Source of the DNA: Pseudaquabacterium terrae
GTDB taxonomy: Bacteria; Pseudomonadota; Gammaproteobacteria; Burkholderiales; Burkholderiaceae_C
Direction: 5' to 3'
Assembly (NCBI RefSeq): GCF_013266755.1
Contig: NZ_JABRWJ010000003.1
Span: 186,001 to 250,000, forward strand
DNA: 64,000 nucleotides
Below, in pieces: positions 43,081 to 50,553 of this stretch. Each line of letters starts with the position of its first letter. Position 1 is the stretch's first letter. A program made the position numbers and the translations under genes. The notes beneath the pieces were generated by a model that was given only the letters and a program-made list of their open reading frames with translations, did not search any database and was not told the origin of the DNA.

Positions 43081-44373
43081 ATGCATCGAACCCCCACCCC
43101 GCCGCCGCGCGGCCGATGGCTGGCGAGCGCGGCGCTGACCGCCGCGACGCTGGCGGCCTGCGCGTCGACACCACCGCAAGCCCCACCGGCACCACCTCCT
43201 TCAGACGTTAGCCATCCGGCGGCGGAGCCCGCCACCGGCGACGCAGCGCTGCAGCTGCGCTTCAACCGCTGGATCACCGACTTCAGCGCCAGCGCGCGTG
43301 CCGCCGGCATCGACGAGGCAACGCTGCACGCCGCGTTCGGCGAGGTGCGCTACCTCCCGCGCGTGGTCGAGCTCGACCGTGCGCAACCGGAGTTCACGCG
43401 CACGGTCTGGGACTACCTCGACATCGCGGTGTCGCCACAGCGCATCGCGCTCGGTCGCCAGAAGCTGCAGCAGGTGCGCGCCGAAGCCGCGGCCGCTGAA
43501 GCACGCTTCGGCGTGCCGGCCCCCGTCGTCACCGCGATCTGGGGCATCGAAAGCAACTACGGCGGCAACGTCGGCAGCCTGCCGATCGTCGACGCACTGG
43601 CGACGCTGGGCTTCGAAGGCCGGCGCGAGGACTGGGCGCGCGGCCAATTGCTCGCGGCCCTGAAGATCCTGCAGAGCGGCGACATCCCGCGCGCGCAGCT
43701 GATCGGTTCCTGGGCCGGCGCGATGGGGCAGACGCAGTTCCTGCCCTCGGCCTTCCTGACCTACGCCGTCGATGCCGATGGCGACGGACGGCGCGACCTC
43801 TGGGGCAGCGTGGCCGACGTCATGGCCTCGACAGCGAACTTCCTCGCGCGCTCGGGCTGGCAGGCGGGCGTACCCTGGGGCGTCGAGGTCCGGCTGCCGG
43901 CCGGCTTCGACCCGGCGCGCGCCGACGACGCGCTGCGCCAGGCGAGCGAGCGCTGGGCCGACGAAGGCGTGCGGACGATGGACGGCACGCCGCTGCCGGC
44001 GTTTGCCGATGGCGCGATCCTGCAGCCGGCCGGCGCCCGCGGCCCCGCCTTCCTGGTCGGCCCGAATTTCCGCGCGATCCTGCGCTACAACAACGCGACG
44101 AGTTATGCGCTGGCGGTCGGCCTGCTGGCGCAGCGCCTCGCCGACGGGCCCGGCGTGCAGGCGCCGTGGCCGCGCGAGTTGACCGCGCTGACGCGCAGCC
44201 AGATGATGGCCTTGCAGACGGCCTTGAATCGGCGCGGCTTCGACAGCGGCCCGGTCGATGGCTTGATGGGGCCGGCGACACGGTCCGGCATTCGGTGGTA
44301 TCAACGCAGCATCGGCGTGCCCGCCGACGGCTATCCGACGCCGGACCTGCTGCAGCGGTTGCAGGAGCCGTAG
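43081..44373 (+). CDS. mltB: Lytic murein transglycosylase B with C-terminal peptidoglycan-binding domain
   Basis: A 430-residue lipoprotein with lipobox TLAAC (Cys27). The catalytic domain contains IWGIESNYGGNVGSLPIVDALATLGFEGRREDWARGQLLAALKIL, where the E of IESN is the catalytic acid, and LIGSWAGAMGQTQFLPSAFLTYAVDADGDGRRDLW. The C-terminal ~65 residues form a PG_binding_1 repeat (SQMMALQTALNRRGFDSGPVDGLMGPATRSGIRWYQRSIGVPADGYPTPDLLQRLQ). MltB cleaves glycan strands to 1,6-anhydro ends in the periplasm during wall turnover. Confidence 0.95.
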   Translation: MHRTPTPPPRGRWLASAALTAATLAACASTPPQAPPAPPPSDVSHPAAEPATGDAALQLRFNRWITDFSASARAAGIDEATLHAAFGEVRYLPRVVELDRAQPEFTRTVWDYLDIAVSPQRIALGRQKLQQVRAEAAAAEARFGVPAPVVTAIWGIESNYGGNVGSLPIVDALATLGFEGRREDWARGQLLAALKILQSGDIPRAQLIGSWAGAMGQTQFLPSAFLTYAVDADGDGRRDLWGSVADVMASTANFLARSGWQAGVPWGVEVRLPAGFDPARADDALRQASERWADEGVRTMDGTPLPAFADGAILQPAGARGPAFLVGPNFRAILRYNNATSYALAVGLLAQRLADGPGVQAPWPRELTALTRSQMMALQTALNRRGFDSGPVDGLMGPATRSGIRWYQRSIGVPADGYPTPDLLQRLQEP

Positions 44374-44404
44374 CCGGAACGACTGATCGAGGAGACCCAA
44401 GCGC

Positions 44405-45289
44405 ATGAAGCTCACCCCGCAGCAGATCGAGCGCTTCGACAGCGACGGCTACCTCTTCTTTCCCGGGCTGTTCACGCCCGCGGAAGTGGCCGAGCTGCAG
44501 GCCGCGGTACCGGCGCTGTACGCGCGGCGCGAGGCCTGCAACGTGCGCGAGAAGGACTCCGACGCGGTGCGCACGAACTTCGCCGCCCACCTGTGCAGCG
44601 AGCCGTTCGCGCGGTTGGCACGGCACCCGCGCATGGTCGGGCCGGTGCAGGATCTGCTGGGCGAGCCGCTCTACATGCACCAGTTCAAGATCAACGGCAA
44701 GATGGCCTTCGAAGGCGACGTCTGGCAATGGCACCAGGACTACGGCACCTGGAAGAACGACGACCTGATGCCGACCGAGCGCGCGATGAACGTCGCGATC
44801 TTTCTCGACGACGTCAACGAGTACAACGGCCCGCTGATGTTCATCCCGGGCAGCCATCGCCTGGGCGTGGTCGACGCGCAGCACGACCGCACGACCACCA
44901 GCTACCCGCTGTGGACCATCGACAAGACGCTGATCGCGCAACTGGTCGAACGCGCCGGCGGCAAGCACGGCGGCATCGTCTCGCCGAAGGGCCCGGCCGG
45001 TTCGATGATCCTGTTCCACTCGTGCCTGGTGCACGCGTCGAGCAGCAACCTGAGCCCGTGGAATCGGATCAGCGTCTACCTCAGCCTGTGCGCGGTCAGC
45101 AACCACATCCGCCGCTTCAAGCGGCCCGAGTACATCGCGCACCGCGACTTCACGCCGATCCGCTGCCTGGCCGACGACTGCCTGCTGGCGCGTCCGCCGG
45201 TCGAGCTGCCGTGGGGCCAGGGCATGCCGGCGCGTGCGCTCGAGACCTCGCTGGATCCGATCGGGGCGATCGGGGAGACCACGCCATGA
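44405..45289 (+). CDS. Phytanoyl-CoA dioxygenase-family Fe(II)/2-oxoglutarate oxygenase (EctD-like)
   Basis: A 294-residue non-heme iron oxygenase. Iron ligands are H110 and D112 in WQWHQDYGTW, and H210 in LVHASSSNLSPWNR, whose R221 would bind 2-oxoglutarate. The sequence WHQDYGTW...MPTERAMNVAIFLDDVNEYNGPLMFIPGSHR resembles ectoine and proline hydroxylases of the PhyH group, and LVHASSSNLSPWNR the EctD HGSNxNxSP motif. It likely hydroxylates a small amino-acid-like molecule. Its stop codon overlaps the start of the SAF oxidoreductase, so the two enzymes probably act in sequence. No ectoine synthesis genes are nearby. Confidence 0.92.
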   Translation: MKLTPQQIERFDSDGYLFFPGLFTPAEVAELQAAVPALYARREACNVREKDSDAVRTNFAAHLCSEPFARLARHPRMVGPVQDLLGEPLYMHQFKINGKMAFEGDVWQWHQDYGTWKNDDLMPTERAMNVAIFLDDVNEYNGPLMFIPGSHRLGVVDAQHDRTTTSYPLWTIDKTLIAQLVERAGGKHGGIVSPKGPAGSMILFHSCLVHASSSNLSPWNRISVYLSLCAVSNHIRRFKRPEYIAHRDFTPIRCLADDCLLARPPVELPWGQGMPARALETSLDPIGAIGETTP

Positions 45290-46635
45290 AGACCGGCCTG
45301 CACCGCCAACTGCAGGAACGTGCCGCCGCGGGCAATCCGGTGCGCGTCGGCCTGATCGGCGCCGGCAAGTTCGGCGCGATGTACCTGGCGCAGCTGCCGC
45401 GCACGCCCGGCGTGCAGCTGCTCGGCATCGCCGACCTGAATCCCGAGGCCGCCTGCCGCGACCTGGCGCGGATCGGCTGGCCCGCCGAGCGCGTGCAGGC
45501 GGCGAGCCTGGACGCGGCGCTGCGCGACGGCAACACGCATGTCGGCGAAGATTGGCGCGCGCTGGTGCGGCACCCGGCCATCGATGTCATCGTCGAATGC
45601 ACCGGCTCCCCGGTGGCGGCGGTCGAGCATTGCCTCGAAGCCTTTGCGCAGCGCAAGCACGTCGTCAACGTCACGGTCGAGGCCGATGCGTTCTGCGGGC
45701 CGCTGCTGGCGCGCCGGGCCGACGAAGCCGGCGTGGTGTATTCGCTGGCCTTCGGCGACCAGCCGGCGCTGATCTGCGACCTGGTCGACTGGGCGCGCAC
45801 CTGCGGCTTCCCGGTGGTGGCGGCCGGGCGCGGCCACAAGTGGCTGCCGCACTTCGCCCAGAGCACACCCGACACCGTCTGGGGCTATTACGGCCTGACG
45901 CCCGAGCAGGCCGCGCGCGGCGGCTTGAACCCGAAGATGTTCAACAGTTTCCTCGACGGCAGCAAGCCGAGCATCGAATGCACCGCCGTGGCCAACGCGA
46001 CCGGCCTGACAGTGCCGAGCAACGGCCTGCAATACCCGCCGGCGAGCATCGAGGACATTCCCTTCGTCACGCGGCCGATCGCCGAGGGCGGCGTGCTCGA
46101 GCGCAAGGGCATGGTCGAGGTGATCTCGTCGCTCGAAGCCGACGGCCGCAAGATCCCGTACGACATCCGCATGGGCGTGTGGGTCACGGTCGAAGGCGAA
46201 ACCGACTACATCCGCCATTGCTTCGAGGAGTACAACGCCCACACCGATCCGTCCGGCCGTTACTTCACGCTGTACAAGCGCTGGCACCTGATCGGCCTCG
46301 AGGTCGGCTACTCGGTGGCCAGCGTCGCGCTGCGCGGCGAAGCCACGGGCGCCGCAAGCTGCTGGAACGCCGATGTCGTGGCCACCGCCAAGCGCGACCT
46401 GGCGCCCGGCGAGATGCTCGACGGCGAAGGCGGCTGCACGGTGTGGGGCAAGCTGCTGCCGGCCGAGCGCTCACGCGCCATCGGCGGCCTGCCGCTGGGC
46501 CTGGCACACCAGGTCAGGCTCGTGCGGCCGGTGCAGCAGGGGCAGAGCCTGTGCTGGGACGACGTGGCGATGGACACCACGACGCGCGCCTATGCGGTGC
46601 GGCGAGAGATGGAGGCGCTGTTCGCTGGCGCTTGA
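45286..46635 (+). CDS. NAD(P)-dependent oxidoreductase with SAF domain (homoserine-dehydrogenase-like)
   Basis: A 449-residue protein. The N-terminal Rossmann fold (VRVGLIGAGKFGAMYLAQL, then VIVECTGSPVAAVEHCLEAFAQRKHVVNVTVE) is followed by a central region similar to homoserine dehydrogenase-like proteins, and a C-terminal SAF domain starts near ATAKRDLAPGEMLDGEGGCTVWGKLLP. The 4-bp ATGA overlap with the PhyH gene argues for one enzyme complex or pathway. Family members of this type are mostly uncharacterised; dehydrogenation of the product formed by the hydroxylase is a reasonable guess only. Confidence 0.9.
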   Translation: MKTGLHRQLQERAAAGNPVRVGLIGAGKFGAMYLAQLPRTPGVQLLGIADLNPEAACRDLARIGWPAERVQAASLDAALRDGNTHVGEDWRALVRHPAIDVIVECTGSPVAAVEHCLEAFAQRKHVVNVTVEADAFCGPLLARRADEAGVVYSLAFGDQPALICDLVDWARTCGFPVVAAGRGHKWLPHFAQSTPDTVWGYYGLTPEQAARGGLNPKMFNSFLDGSKPSIECTAVANATGLTVPSNGLQYPPASIEDIPFVTRPIAEGGVLERKGMVEVISSLEADGRKIPYDIRMGVWVTVEGETDYIRHCFEEYNAHTDPSGRYFTLYKRWHLIGLEVGYSVASVALRGEATGAASCWNADVVATAKRDLAPGEMLDGEGGCTVWGKLLPAERSRAIGGLPLGLAHQVRLVRPVQQGQSLCWDDVAMDTTTRAYAVRREMEALFAGA

Positions 46636-46707
46636 AACGTGCGCCCGGCTGGCGTGACGCGCCGGGCTGGACTACAGTGGCCGTCCACCCATCACGAGGA
46701 CTGCAAC

Positions 46708-47091
46708 ATGCCGATTCGCATTGCATCGTTGACCCGCCGGATCGGGGATAACGGCCAGGCGCTTCATGCCGCGATGGCGAGCCGCCTGCAAGGCGGGGCC
46801 GACGGTCCATCCGAAGCCGAGCAGGCGCTGATCGAGGAACGCCGGCTGCTCAAGGAAGAGCGCGAGCGGCGGCTGGCGCAGGCGCGCGAACCCAAGCACG
46901 CGGCCGACAAGCTGGTGCGCACGCACCACGCGCAGCCCAAGGACAAGCCGAAGGCCAAGAAGGAAACCAAGGAAGCCAAGGACGCGAAGGCGGGCAAGGC
47001 CCACCGGTCGCGCGCGGAGAAGCATGCCGCCAAGGCCGCGGCCATCGACGCCGCGAGAAGGTCGCCGAAGAAGCCCGCGGCCAAGAGCTGA
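46708..47091 (+). CDS. Hypothetical Lys/Ala-rich protein
   Basis: A 127-residue highly charged protein: an N-terminal part with MPIRIASLTRRIGDNGQALHAAMASRLQGG, an acidic/basic helix (SEAEQALIEERRLLKEERERRLAQAREPKHAADK), and a lysine-rich tail (KDKPKAKKETKEAKDAKAGKAHRSRAEKHAAKAAAIDAARRSPKKPAAKS). It has no signal peptide or membrane segment. GAGGA lies upstream of the ATG. The composition suggests nucleic-acid binding, like the HU tail and the TetR tail in this window, but no fold is recognised. Confidence 0.7.
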   Translation: MPIRIASLTRRIGDNGQALHAAMASRLQGGADGPSEAEQALIEERRLLKEERERRLAQAREPKHAADKLVRTHHAQPKDKPKAKKETKEAKDAKAGKAHRSRAEKHAAKAAAIDAARRSPKKPAAKS

Positions 47092-47127
47092 GGGCGGCGC
47101 TTCGCGAACTGCCACGCCGTCGAGGCG

Positions 47128-47640
47128 CTACGGCGCCCTTCGGCGATACAGCGCGGCATGTTCGAGCAGGTACTCGGGCAAGGGGCCGGCCATGATGGCG
47201 GCGTCGGCCAGGTGCTGCCGCTGCTTGAGGTACGCATGCACCGTGATTCCGGCATCTGCGCTGCTGGATCGTGAGCGAACGGCAATCGGCACGCGCCGAT
47301 AGCCGTCCGGCTCGTTCACACGTTCCAGCGCGTCCATGCGCGCGAGCGCTGCGCGGTCGACCTCGAACACCTGCCCGACGACGTTGTGGCCCTGGCCCGG
47401 CGCATCGATCATCCACGGCGAGTGGCGTTCACCGACCAGGTAGAGCGGATAGGACTGGACCGTGACAAAGGAACCGGCCATGCGTGTTCCGGCGTTCGTG
47501 CCGAAGTTCGGAAAACCTTCCTTCAGGGTGCCGAAGACGAAGACGGGCGTGACCATCGGCGCCTGGCCGATGACCGGGCAGCGCTGGCCGTCGAAGGCGC
47601 TGCGCTGAATGTCGATGACGAGCAAGGCGGTTCGCTTCAT
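47128..47640 (-). CDS. GGCT-like protein fused to an isochorismatase-like N-terminal stub
   Basis: A 170-residue protein in two parts. Residues 1-28, MKRTALLVIDIQRSAFDGQ then RCPVIGQAP, match the first strand and loop of isochorismatase-type cysteine hydrolases, which have ALLVIDxQxxF at their N-terminus. Then VTPVFVFGTLKEGFPNFGTN... is the YGTL motif of AIG2/gamma-glutamylcyclotransferase-fold proteins, with DALERVNEPDGYRRVPIAV, where E is the typical acid. Start could instead be the ATG at 47556 (MVTPVFVFGTL), making the stub untranslated. The stub is either a gene-fusion relic or a new function. Confidence 0.75.
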   Translation of the reverse strand: MKRTALLVIDIQRSAFDGQRCPVIGQAPMVTPVFVFGTLKEGFPNFGTNAGTRMAGSFVTVQSYPLYLVGERHSPWMIDAPGQGHNVVGQVFEVDRAALARMDALERVNEPDGYRRVPIAVRSRSSSADAGITVHAYLKQRQHLADAAIMAGPLPEYLLEHAALYRRRAP

Positions 47641-47683
47641 GATCGCGTGCGATTGATAACTTCTGATAGCAGCGTCCTGCGCG

Positions 47684-48133
47684 CTACTGGGCCCGCGCCT
47701 CGTACTCCGCGCGCACCACCTGTCCGATCGGGCCGATCAGCGTCAGGCTGGACCAGTGATCGCGGAATTGCAGCGTGACCGTTCGCGTGCGCATCAGCTG
47801 CTTCTCCTGGCACAGGGACACCTGCTCCCAGGGGATGAAGATTGCCGGGCTGCCGATCTTGAACGGAAACATCAGCGAGGCATACAGGCCCTGCTCGTTC
47901 AGCACGATGCGCAGGCAGCGGCGATAGCGGATCGGAAAGTTCGCCGAGCCGAGCGATCCGGTGCAGAAGCCGAAGCTCGAGCCCGCCGGCATCTTGGACG
48001 CCGGATAGAGCTTCGCCAGCGAGGGCCAGCCGGCGATGCGCGCCATGATGACCGCGCCGCCGATCCACAGCGCGATGAACAGCGGCACGAACCAGCGCGG
48101 GTCGGCCAGGAGGTGAAGGGGGGTGGGGTTCAC
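47684..48133 (-). CDS. Membrane-anchored hypothetical protein, 149 aa
   Basis: A protein with one N-terminal hydrophobic segment (PRWFVPLFIALWIGGAVIMARIAGW) and a beta-rich globular part: SSFGFCTGSLGSANFPIRYRRCLRIVLNEQGLYASLMFPFKIGSPAIFIPWEQVS and TVTLQFRDHWSSLTLIGPIGQVV. The strand pattern resembles PH-like or DUF-type lipid-facing domains seen in small proteobacterial membrane proteins. The GTG start at 48133 is the likeliest. It lies 43 bp upstream of the GGCT-like gene on the same strand; they may be co-transcribed. Confidence 0.65.
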   Translation of the reverse strand: MNPTPLHLLADPRWFVPLFIALWIGGAVIMARIAGWPSLAKLYPASKMPAGSSFGFCTGSLGSANFPIRYRRCLRIVLNEQGLYASLMFPFKIGSPAIFIPWEQVSLCQEKQLMRTRTVTLQFRDHWSSLTLIGPIGQVVRAEYEARAQ

Positions 48134-48170
48134 GGGCGCAGAGCTTACCGCCCCGGCCGGCTTGCACTGA

Positions 48171-50429
48171 TCACCAGCGCTGGCGCATGCCGACGCGCCG
48201 CTGCCGCGTCTGCGCCAGCGGCCGCGCGCCCTTCAGCTGGCGCTCGATGCCGTCGTTGAGCTCGTCGCGCAAGCCATGCACCGCGTCGACGTGGCCGTAG
48301 ACGCCCGGAAAGCGCAGGTCCAGCCACAGCCACAGCGAGCAGGCGCGCAGCGCCTGCTCCATGCGGTCGAGCCGGCTGTGGCCGTCGACCTCGTCGAGGA
48401 ACCACGGCCGGCCGGCACGGCCGGTCAGCGCATGGCTGCCGCTCCAGTCGAGGAACTCCTGCAGCTGCGTGTCGCTGCGCGCATCGACCGGCGCTTGCGC
48501 GTAGGTGAAGCGGTCGCGCAGCGACAGCGACGGCGCGCTGCGGTCGAGTGCCTCGGCCAGCGCGAGCATGTCGTCGAGGTCGGCGACGGCGAAGTGCGCG
48601 TCATCGAGCTTCAGGCGCTCGACGAACACGCCGAGCACCTCGCGCAGGCGCGTCAGGTGCATGCGTGAGGCGATTGTCTCGACATGCCAGCCGTTCGGCG
48701 CCACCGGCGCCTTGAAGTGACGCGGGGCCTTCGGCGTGCGGTGGTTCAGCTCCTTCAGCGAGCGCATCGCGTTCGGCTCGGCGGACTCCAGCACGCCGGC
48801 GAAACCTTCCTCGTGGATGCCGAAGCGGCCGGCGCGGCCGGCGATCTGGTGCACCTCGGTCTCCGTCAGCAACCGGTCGTCGATGCCGTCGAACTTGGTG
48901 AGCGTACTGAACACCACGCGGCGGATCGGCAGGTTCAGCCCCATGCCGATCGCATCGGTGGCGACCAGGATGTGCGACTCGCCGCTGGCAAAACGCTCGG
49001 CCTCGCGCCGGCGCACTTCGGGCGGCAGCGCGCCGTAGATCACCGAGACCGGGTGGCCGCCCTCGGAGATGCGGTCGCGCAGCGTCAGCACGTCGCGCCG
49101 GCTGAACGCGACCACCGCGTCGCCGTGGCGCAGGGCCTTCAGCGCCAGCGGCCGCGGCAGCAGCTCGACGTGCTGCTTGCGCTCGAACACGCGCACCTGG
49201 CAGCTCTCGCCGCACAGGCCGAGCAGGTTGCGCAGCGCCGCCACCGCATAGTCGGAGCAGATGATGATCAGCTCGTTGGCCGGCACCGCGACGATGGCCT
49301 GGGTCCAAGCCCAGCCGCGCGAGGCGTCGAAGATCATCTGCGCCTCGTCGATCACCGCGACGTCGATCGGCCGGCTCGTATTGACCATCTCGATCGTGCT
49401 CGACACGGCGCGCGCGCCGGGCGCCGGCACGTTCTCCTCGCCGGTCAGCAGCGAGCACGGCACGCCGCGGGCGACCAGCCGGTCGCGCCCTTCCAGCGCC
49501 AGCAGGCGCAGCGGCGCGAGGTAGGCGCCGTCATGGGCCTGCGCCAGCCGCTCGAACGCCGCATGCGTCTTTCCGCTGTTGGGCGGGCCGACGTAGAGCG
49601 TGACGCTGCGCTGCAGCGCGCGCGCCTTCTCGAAGCTGTCCGGGTAGCCCTCGAACGCCAGCTCGTCGTTCAGCCCGGCCAGCGCGTCGAGCTCGTTGAC
49701 GCGGTGCTCCCAGCGGTCCTGCGCGCGGATGCAGGCGGCCTTCAGCTCCGCCAGGCCCTGCGGCGTGGCGCACTCGGCCTGCAGCCGCGGCAGAAGCGAA
49801 TCGAGGTGCTGCGGCGCCCAGGCATGGCTGCGTGCGACCAGGCCCGCCAGGTGCTCCGCGATCTCGGCTGCGTGCGGATGCGGCGGCACCGGGCCCAGCG
49901 CGGCCAGCAATGCGGCCTTGTCGCCGCGGCGGTAGAAGTCCCAGATCGGATCGGCCGGCACCGGCAGGCGCCACGGCAGCAGGACGGGCCACGGCGCGGC
50001 CTCCGGCACCGGCAGCGCCAGCGTGTGCTGCACGGCGCGCGTGAATTCGCCGGCGTGGCGGGTGATGCCCAGGTGCTCCAGCGCCGATTGGCGCTCCACC
50101 ATCAGGTGCCGCGCCGGCGGGCCGGTGCCCACGGCGTCGAGGTGCGCCAGCGCCGCGTCGATCAGCCGCGGCTCGATCCAGCGGCTGGCCCGCGTGCCGG
50201 CGGCCTTCTGCAGCAGCACGAAGCCGAGCTGGTCGAGGTGCACCTCGAAGCCGGCGTGGTGCTCGGGCAGGTAGTCGGCCGGCTTGACGACCTGCGGCAG
50301 CACGTAGCCGGCCTGGCGCACCCGCTCCAGCTGCTCGGGCGTGATGTGCGCCGGCACGCGGCTGGCATGGCGCGGGTCCGGCAGGTGGGGCGGCGCGGCA
50401 CGGCGCGGTGCCTCGGTCGAGTCACGCAT
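48171..50429 (-). CDS. Suv3-like DEAD/DEAH RNA helicase
   Basis: A 752-residue superfamily 2 helicase. Walker A LYVGPPNSGKTHAAFE is near residue 285, the DEAQ-type box VAVIDEAQMIFD near 361, and the second RecA domain contains GALPPEVRRREAERFASGESHILVATDAIGMGLNLPIRRVVFSTLTKFDG and QIAGRAGRFG. The spacing and DEAQ signature match the SUPV3L1/Suv3 family, which in mitochondria unwinds RNA for the degradosome; bacterial Suv3-like proteins are less studied. The long N-terminal ~250 residues are helical and family-specific. The gene is divergent from the DISM kinase with 120-odd bp between starts. Confidence 0.88.
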   Translation of the reverse strand: MRDSTEAPRRAAPPHLPDPRHASRVPAHITPEQLERVRQAGYVLPQVVKPADYLPEHHAGFEVHLDQLGFVLLQKAAGTRASRWIEPRLIDAALAHLDAVGTGPPARHLMVERQSALEHLGITRHAGEFTRAVQHTLALPVPEAAPWPVLLPWRLPVPADPIWDFYRRGDKAALLAALGPVPPHPHAAEIAEHLAGLVARSHAWAPQHLDSLLPRLQAECATPQGLAELKAACIRAQDRWEHRVNELDALAGLNDELAFEGYPDSFEKARALQRSVTLYVGPPNSGKTHAAFERLAQAHDGAYLAPLRLLALEGRDRLVARGVPCSLLTGEENVPAPGARAVSSTIEMVNTSRPIDVAVIDEAQMIFDASRGWAWTQAIVAVPANELIIICSDYAVAALRNLLGLCGESCQVRVFERKQHVELLPRPLALKALRHGDAVVAFSRRDVLTLRDRISEGGHPVSVIYGALPPEVRRREAERFASGESHILVATDAIGMGLNLPIRRVVFSTLTKFDGIDDRLLTETEVHQIAGRAGRFGIHEEGFAGVLESAEPNAMRSLKELNHRTPKAPRHFKAPVAPNGWHVETIASRMHLTRLREVLGVFVERLKLDDAHFAVADLDDMLALAEALDRSAPSLSLRDRFTYAQAPVDARSDTQLQEFLDWSGSHALTGRAGRPWFLDEVDGHSRLDRMEQALRACSLWLWLDLRFPGVYGHVDAVHGLRDELNDGIERQLKGARPLAQTRQRRVGMRQRW

Positions 50430-50553
50430 GGCAGGGTCGGTGGATGCTGGGGCGAAGAGGCGGCCGACTCTAACCGCCCGCCGCGTTGCGCCCGTGTCCG
50501 GGCCGTTCGCCGGCAGCCGAATGCAAGCCGCCACAATGCGGCGACCCTCGTCC

